Notes under the pieces: generated by a model
Told to the model about the DNA's origin: nothing
Databases searched by the model: none
What the model saw: only the letters and a program-made list of their open reading frames with translations
Source of the DNA: Fomes fomentarius
Lineage: Eukaryota; Basidiomycota; Agaricomycetes; Polyporales; Polyporaceae
Direction: 5' to 3'
Assembly: GCA_022606135.1 (NCBI GenBank)
Contig: JABYQN010000011.1
Span: 2,046,001-2,110,000, forward strand
Length of the DNA stretch: 64,000 bases
Part shown: positions 57,311 to 64,000 of the stretch, one piece after another
Numbering within the stretch: the first letter of the stretch is position 1
Layout of the letters: every line of letters begins with the position of its first letter
Position numbers and translations under genes: made by a program

Positions 57311-59157
57311 ATGCCTGCTTACCGCACTCGCGACGCCTCTGCGCGCAGTAAGTCTTCTCTAATCATCCCCGCCCTCCCGTCCGCCGCAGCGCACTCACCT
57401 CGCGCCCCTCTCCCGCTCTCGCTCTTGCCGCGCGCAGCCCTCGAAGTGTCGACGGACGCCCCACCGCCCCCAACAGTATCCATCATTTCCCCGACGCCGC
57501 GCGCCTTTACCTTCCCTATCAATGACACTCGCTTCCCGACCTCGCCGTCCAGTTCGCCCTTCGAGCCAACCTTGAAATCCATTCCTTCGACGCCACCGCC
57601 TCTGCGGCCTTTCTCGCCGACATCGTCGATCGGGTCGGATTCTTCGTTTTCTGTTTTTTCTTCACCGACGGCCCCGCCGTCTTCGGCAGCTTCAGCTACC
57701 TCGTCGCATCGCCGCCGTAGATCGACCGCGAGCGACATTGTGGAGCGGCGACCAAAGAAGGGCGACGAGGATTACATCAAACGGCCAGAGAACGCGTTCA
57801 TCCTCTTCAGACGAAAGAAGTGCGAGGAGCGCCAGGCGGCGCAGGAGGAGGACGACGGTTCGTCCGGCCCGGTCAAGAAGCAGCGCCAGGCGGACTTGTC
57901 TAAGACGATCTCGCAGCAGTGGAAGAGCCTGTCGACCGAGGAGCGTCAGTACTGGGAGGTCCTCGCAAAGGAGAAGAAGAAGGAGCACGAGGCCATGTAT
58001 CCCAACTACGTCTATCGCCCTCAGCGCACCAAGGACAAGAAGAAGAAGGGCAAGTCACGCGGCGAGCTGGACACCGACACCGAGAGCTTCTCGTTTCTCA
58101 TGCCCATCTCAACATCTCCCTCGTCCCGCTCCTTCTCGCGGGACTACCTCCCCAGCGGTCATGGCCACAGTCACGGACGCCGCGCCGCATCCGCCCCGAC
58201 GCCACCGCCAGCACCAGCGTTCCAGCCAATCCAGCTGCCGGCCGTCTACATGCCCTCGTGTCCGACCTCGCCAACGCTCGTTCCGAGAATCAGCGGACGG
58301 TCTCCGGCTCCGATGGCGCACATTCCCCCGCCAACCGAGTCCGCACCACTGACGACATTCGATTACGCACCTAACGACCAACTCTTCATGCCATCCTACC
58401 AGCCGCAATCCGCGTTCGACGGGAGCAACCTCCAGGTATGTAAACATCCTCGTTTCTTCGCATCCGGCGGGTGGGGTCGTCGTGACCGGTGTTTGGGGCG
58501 TGGTGCTGACTTGCGCCGTGTCTCGTCTTGCAGCAGCCGACCGAGGACTACCAGAACATGTTCCACATCACAATTCCCGAGAACAGCAACGGAATGGATG
58601 GCCCCCCACTTCACGCACTTACCATTCCATCGCGCGACCCGAGCGCGCTGTCCCCTGCCGATGCAATCGCCTCCAGCCTCGTCTCGCCAACAGATACGTA
58701 CGCATCCAGCATGGCGAGCATGTCCCCCACGTCTTCGCATGGCGGTCCCTTCACGCCTGCAGACGCGCTCCGGATGATGTCCCTGGTTCAAAAGGACGCC
58801 CCGGAGAACGTCGACTCCGAGCACGACGTGAGCGAGATGCCGTTCAACTTCTGGTCGAGCGACAGCCTCTGGCTGAACACGAGCCTCATGCCCGACGACT
58901 TCAGCCTCACCTCGATCCTCCCTGTCGAGCTGGGTCCCATGCAGTTCGACGCGATGCCCCAACAGGAGTTGTCCTTCAGCGGCAACGGCGCGTGCGGCGA
59001 GTGGGCCATCGAAAACGTCGCGTACGGCTACGACGGCGCGGCGGAAAGCCGGATGGCACCTGCTGAAGAGCACGACTATGACGACACGCCGACGCCCGGC
59101 GGGCCGGACAGCTACGCAGGAATATCAATGTATGGGCATGAACACATGAACTGGTGA
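57311..59157 (+). CDS. HMG-box transcription factor 2
   Basis: DNA-binding regulator of the MATA-HMG class. Two exons, 57311-58435 and 58534-59157, give 582 residues; start at the first ATG in frame (MPAYRTRDAS). The intron ends CAGCAG, so acceptor choice could add or drop one glutamine. The N-terminal 130 residues are Ser/Pro-rich. The HMG box (about 155-236) reads YIKRPENAFILFRRKKCEERQ, an acidic/Gly insertion (EEDDGSSGPVKK), then ADLSKTISQQWKSLSTEERQYWEVLAKEKKKEHEAMYPNYVYRP (seen as two blocks, ADLSKTISQQWKSL and YWEVLAKEKKKEHEAMYP). A basic run (KDKKKKGKSR) after the box is a likely nuclear signal. The acidic C-terminal half (SEHDVSEMPFNFW, DDFSLTSILP) may be an activation domain. Orientation opposite to HMG gene 1. 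Confidence 0.9.
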
Positions 59158-59972
59158 TGACTCTGTCGGCTCGCGCTGGCGTGAGTCGACGCGTTAAGGA
59201 CGCTGTCAGCTTCGTGTAAGATTATTGCGTGCACTCACCTCACCTCACCTCACCTCCCTCTCCCCCATCATCCACACACACACATCCTCCTCCCTGCGAT
59301 CCCGTTTATTTTGGGGGTTTATGTATGCGGCGCGTGATCCTTTCCGTGGCGCTCCTGTATTTTTTTGACCTCTGTTCTTCCTGTTGTTTCATATATCTGC
59401 CACGCGTGTAGTTTTATCAGTTTTCTCTCTCCCTTCTCACTCTCTCCTCTGTCATCATCGCAGTGTACTCTTCTTCTCGTCTGTGCTTCCTCCTCCACCT
59501 CCGTAGCATTATCTCTGGTCCGCCACGCATCGTCCACGCACCTCATTTCGCATCATCTGCATACGACATCGCCCCTCACCAACCCCTACACAACCTCCTA
59601 CTCACACCGCCCCCCTTCTCTCTCTGGCCATGAGACACCCCCCCACCAAACATCCACGCGTCCGATACCCGCCTCGCCACACCGTCATACCTAGTCGCAT
59701 CGCGGACACACCCTCCTCACTTATGACATTATTTGCTGCTTACCGTATTCTCATGTGGTATATACTCCGCACCGAATACAACGAAGCGCATAGATGAGAT
59801 TCACGACATCTACCTCCGGGTCCGAGTGCGCGAGTGCGCGGCGTGACGTGATGAGTGGCCCGGGGGTTCATGAGTTATGATGGCTAGATGGAGACTTTGG
59901 GCGGGTGGCGAGGAGGAGCGACTTTGTATGAGAGACGAACAAAGGAGATAGAGGATAGGGTAAAGGGCGTTG
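59158..59972. other. Pyrimidine-rich 3' flank of HMG-box gene 2
   Basis: A CT-rich tract with the simple repeat at 59233-59256; no gene recognised. Confidence 0.45.
59233..59256. repeat. CTCAC pentamer microsatellite
   Basis: Nearly five consecutive CTCAC units in the 3' flank of HMG-box gene 2; likely variable between strains. Confidence 0.85.
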
Positions 59973-60412
59973 CTAGCCTCGAGGTGGCCTGCAAGAATCT
60001 GCAAGTGGGAGGCGTTGCTGCAGCGCTTCGGGCACTGCCGACTCGGAGCATTTCAGAAAGCTTAGGGTACTCACCAGTAGCCTAGAGCACGCGACACGAG
60101 ACGACTGACCTGCTGTCTGCGTTGGGCACCGTATGTGATGCGCGAGAGCGAGCGTGAAAGGGAGAGGAGACCGCGTTGTGCAATGAAAGAAGACGCGACG
60201 TGATCGCGCCACGCTCACCGCGTCGCGTCGCGACGCGTCCAAGGCCACCTCCATGATCCATGATCCGCTGCAGCTGGCCCTGGCACGTACCCTGTAGTTT
60301 CGCAATCCTTCACGGTCCTGCTCCCGTCTTAGGCGGTCCAGTGTGAGGTCATCGTAGTTGTTCCTCGGAGAGTCGAGCCCAGGCTGGACATCGAAGAAGG
60401 GGGCAGATGCAT
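59973..60412 (-). other. Open frame of uncertain reality
   Basis: A minus-strand frame of about 146 codons without an ATG. Its first third has coding-like composition (FFDVQPGLDSPRNNYDDL, LRREQDREGLRNY) followed at 60296 by a GTACGT donor-like site; the remainder looks like intron or random. It may be an internal exon of an unannotated gene or a remnant. No family recognised. Confidence 0.25.
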
Positions 60413-63400
60413 CACTGACTCACCTTGTTCTAGCTGGAGATGGAAAAGGGACGGTGCCCCTAGCCTTGACTCGAGGGTTAAATAGGGAAGAAGAAAGCGG
60501 CGTGTCACTTGTGGCCACTGCTGTGGCACTCGACGTATACTCGAATCTTCTCGCGTGCTGCTGGGCCACAATCCGGCCCGCAGACCTCAGGCGCTAGCTC
60601 GCACAACTTGGACGCGAACCACCATCATGCCTTTATCTGCTTACTGCTGTGCTCTTCTCCGAGACCCCTGGTATCTCGAGTATCATCAACTTTCAGACAC
60701 GTCGAGTCGCGTTGCAATAAACTCATCGCGCGCATAGCTCTCTTCTCCGGGTCTGTTACACGAGTCCAAACATGCGTTGTTTTCCGAGCATACAACACCG
60801 AAACTCCGATGCAGTACTTGTACACAATTCTAGCGATGGTCTGTCTGTCGGCATGCGCTGACTCCCGCAGTCCTAAGCTTTTACCCACTTACCCTCAAGA
60901 GGTTCATGCAACGAACTTGTGTTTGTCAACAGATGCCATCATTCGTGAACTATTTGCAGCTCGTAAATTGCCTGCAGTTGAGTTCCTTGCGATACAGGGC
61001 TCAATATCTCTCAGGGGAGCACCCGGCCCTCATATGTGACGGGTGCTGTCAACAGGTACGCAACTATCGTGTAGACCTTGACTGGTAAGGTCTACCTCCA
61101 GCTCCTTGCTTCGATTTCGCAAGTCCGTACACACATAGTCCATGGCCACTGACCTGACTCTTCCTGCGAGAGTCTGGACCCCTTCGATATAGCGACCCTC
61201 AACATCGGATCTCCGTCCGTCTAGGACGATTTTGCATTACGGTGCGTGTCATATCTGCATGCTATGCGTCGACGTTGGTCCGACGAATGCAATCCCACAA
61301 TGCTCGATATCCCAATAATAGCTCGGCAGTGCCAGACGGTACCAGTCTCCATAGTCTGGATTTTTGGGTGGCTACCGTAGAACCCACGACTGCATGAATA
61401 TTCGGGTAGCGAGTCTTTCAGGTGAGGTGCTCCGGTGCTGTGCTCTTGTTATTGTTTGTGTGACTGTTGGTAGCTGATTTGCTCTGTTCTTCGGCTCCGC
61501 TGTGTAATAGCCCCACTTAGCAAGTCACGGTGACAGGAGGCTTGTTACCTGCTATCTATAGCTGGTTCCCGCATCGTGATGGTACGTGGCTGCGTCAGTA
61601 TTTCTCAATTTATTCATTAGGACTGCGAGCGCACGCTGAATAACTCGCACGCAGACCGCAAACGGCGCCCAATGTCTCACAGAGTTTGACGGCGACCGGA
61701 TATATCTGGCTTGACGAGGAGGAGCCCTGTCCAACTTACCTCCATAACTACTTGCCTGAGTTGCTTCCCTTGGGGGTATGTCCTCATATATTTGCCTTGA
61801 CCTCGACGCGATCCAGACATCGGGCAGCATGTCATCGAAGTCCTCCTAGCGTAGGGAACCCGGCCTGCATTTCCGCCTTGTTTATTAGATGAACCCTCTT
61901 CCTGTATTATGTGGCGTCGAGTACCGACAAGAGCCCTGAAGACGACTTTCTAGTAGGTACTCCTGACTCCTTGACCACTGCTGGCTGAAGCGGCTAAGCG
62001 CCCTCAGAGATTCAGCCCACTTGCGAGAGGTGAGTTGGTCTTGTAAGTCTAACTTCACCTCACTTATCATATTCAACTCTGCTTACTGGGACGTGAACAA
62101 TGTGAGGGTCTCAAGCTTCTGTAGGAAGCTATAGCTAGACGCGCATCGCATTACATCTGCGCCTGATATGTGCCTTTCGCATGCTGACTCAAGAACCGTT
62201 CGTAATGTGTGGGCACTGAACAGATCCGCTCTCAGAACAAAGTGACCACGTACTTGCTACAGGGCGAGCAGCTTGGCCCTCACTCTCAATAGTTGTAACG
62301 ACCCCACCACTCTTCCGCAGATGACCGCGCGGCGCCGTGTGCAGCACACCGCGGAGTGTTCACTGTACGGATCACGTTGCGCTTTGGCTCTGAGGTCCTC
62401 GGACTCTGTGTAGACCTCATGACTGTTGACACGACTCGGCGTTCAGTCTAACAGTGCCAGGTATAGGCCTTGTCGGCCCTGTATATCTAGGCGCTAAACT
62501 ACTTTGTAGCTAGAGTGCGGGGTGTTGGATCCTGCCTTGATCATAGGTGCATTCATCTACGTGTCCTGCTCATGGCTCGTGCGCAAAACTGCATCCGGGC
62601 AGGCGTCATCGAATGATCAAGTTGAAGTATTACTTGGCCTCGTAATTATAAGTATGGTATCGTAGGACATGCGGCGCTTAACGTACGATCAGAGCTTGCA
62701 GCGCGACCACCGTGACGATGTTGAATCTAGCGGCGACCATCTTTAACTTCGTTTCTCTCTCTTCCTTCGTGCATCTCCCTATCAAATGTCAAAATCTCCA
62801 ACATACACCGGAAGCTCATTCTAAGCATCGTCGAACAAGCGTTGATTCTGGGGCCACGCCGTCCTCGCTGTAGGGCCGTAGTATGTCCGGACACCCTCGA
62901 ATGACGATGAGCAAGACTTGGGAGAGTGAGCGGAATACAGAACTACGGTGTGTTTATGTGCTCTCTTCCTGTCAGTGTACTTCCCCTCGGGTTTGCGCCG
63001 TATCCAATCATACAGCTGGTTCCATTTTTGGTGGCCGAGCGCCCAACTGCACAGCACACTTTGCACACGAAAAATTCGAAAATTATGAGGGAGGTCAGTT
63101 CACGTTGACCCTTGATTGGCCGCCAGAACTCATTGGGAGGCGTGAATGAGCACATTGAGTGATTTCTATGCCTCACGAGGTACAGAAATTGACTCTTCGG
63201 GCTGCCTCAGTAACCACGTCATCGGGCGCCAAACGTCCGCATCTTTGAACAAGGCATTAGAAGCCCGGAATTGCTCATAGGCTACATAGCATGGCACATG
63301 GATGGTAGGGAGTGTGTATGTATTGTGCTAGGAAGCTCTAGGGCGAAGAGAAGAGGTTTCCGTGGCCGGGTCCTCGTCAGAAATCCGGGATTGTCCCTAC

Positions 63401-64000
63401 ATGATCTGACTTCTGTAACTTACAAACCCGAGTATCTATGGAGATTCCCAAGGTGTAGGTGTGTTTTCGAAGCTTGTGGCAGTATATATCACCAGTCTCA
63501 GAGCAAGGGATGCAGCGGCAAGGGCACAGTCGATTTGTTTGTATTTTCTGACTTTTTCGTGTCGAAAGTGTGCGCGCGTCAGTCGGAGTTGTGCGGCCAC
63601 CAATTTCGGAAACAGCTGTATGTGTCCGCGTCATAGCTACAAGAGCTTGCTGGCTTGCGGAGAGATTTGAAGTGTGGGCCATTTGACACGCGCCTCAAGA
63701 CCTCTTCCGACCTTTGATAACACTCGCCATTCAGTACGAGGGCCAGCTCGAAGTTCTAGGAATGCCAGCCATCAGCTGCCTTCTACCTGCATCAAATATG
63801 TCGAGTTCACCGGGCTACGCGACGTTGTCCTCTTTTACTGCATAACCATCGGACGTCCCGCACCAGGTGACGACCTGACGAGCCCGCGATGATCGTCCTA
63901 TTCTTCTTACTCTTCCTGGTACACACTAGCATGCGCATGCCTCAAATACCTCGCGCGGGGTTACCATCAATCATCGAGCCGACGTCCCAGTCTCTGTGGA
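60413..64000. other. Terminal gene-poor tract
   Basis: About 3.6 kb with short, overlapping chance frames. The only structure I see is an imperfect inverted repeat at 62990-63085 and 63545-63630. No gene can be supported. Confidence 0.4.
62990..63630. repeat. Imperfect inverted repeat, arms about 90 bp
   Basis: The reverse complement of 62990-63085 aligns with 63545-63630 at roughly 75 percent by eye; shared blocks are TTTTTCGTGT, AAAGTGTGC, CGGCCACCAA and CAGCTGTATG. Both arms, read outward from TTTTTCGTGT, encode a short Cys-containing peptide reminiscent of a zinc-finger start (CRKC, CKVC). Probably decayed remnants of one repeat family in opposite orientation. Confidence 0.5.

Overview
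The window is nuclear DNA of a basidiomycete fungus, most likely an Agaricomycete. Protein-coding genes are cut by short introns (about 45-80 nt) with GTRNGT donors and YAG acceptors, GC-rich exons sit in looser intergenic DNA, and the families are typical of that class: F-box/LRR paralogues, MATA-type HMG-box factors, a DUF6699-like protein, an APH/AIM9-type kinase and relics of a Plavaka/CACTA-like repeat protein. I see no rRNA gene, CRISPR array, bacterial operon or convincing tRNA.

Left part (1-20.4 kb). A divergent pair of ribosomal protein genes, RPS6 (-) and RPS13 (+), shares a 402-bp promoter region. It is followed by a broken N-terminal fragment of a PA-clan protease-like gene, a truncated vps68 copy, an unrecognised 298-residue gene divergent from an intact vps68, an inverted-repeat transposon relic, a full-length PA-clan serine protease-like gene, and a broken kelch/MYND gene that carries a 381-bp inverted copy of the truncated vps68 segment. 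A tandem pair of glycine-rich, N-glycosylation-rich proteins with hydrophobic C-termini follows.

Middle (20.9-37.3 kb). This is a segmental-duplication mosaic. An F-box/LRR gene occurs three times (+). Pieces of cytosolic arginyl-tRNA synthetase occur twice (-), both damaged. An ER protein disulfide isomerase occurs once complete (nine exons, RDEL tail) and once as a 3' fragment fused to an ArgRS fragment. An intact aminoglycoside-phosphotransferase-fold kinase lies between the first and second units. Each F-box copy has at least one lesion relative to the others.

Right part (37.3-64 kb) is gene-poor. It holds two HMG-box transcription factors of the fungal mating/development class (about 12 kb apart, opposite strands), a DUF6699-like gene with a probable one-base indel near its 3' end, and an intronless endonuclease III-like DNA glycosylase with an incomplete Fe-S cysteine set. 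Long intergenic tracts (37.2-43.4, 45.3-48.9, 52.9-57.3, 59.2-64 kb) hold nothing I can name beyond simple repeats and weak repeat relics.

The genes do not form a cluster with a common function. Housekeeping genes (ribosome, vacuolar sorting, ER folding, DNA repair) are interspersed with fast-evolving duplicated families and gene debris. All exon models are read from splice motifs and family knowledge; no transcript evidence or database search was available.
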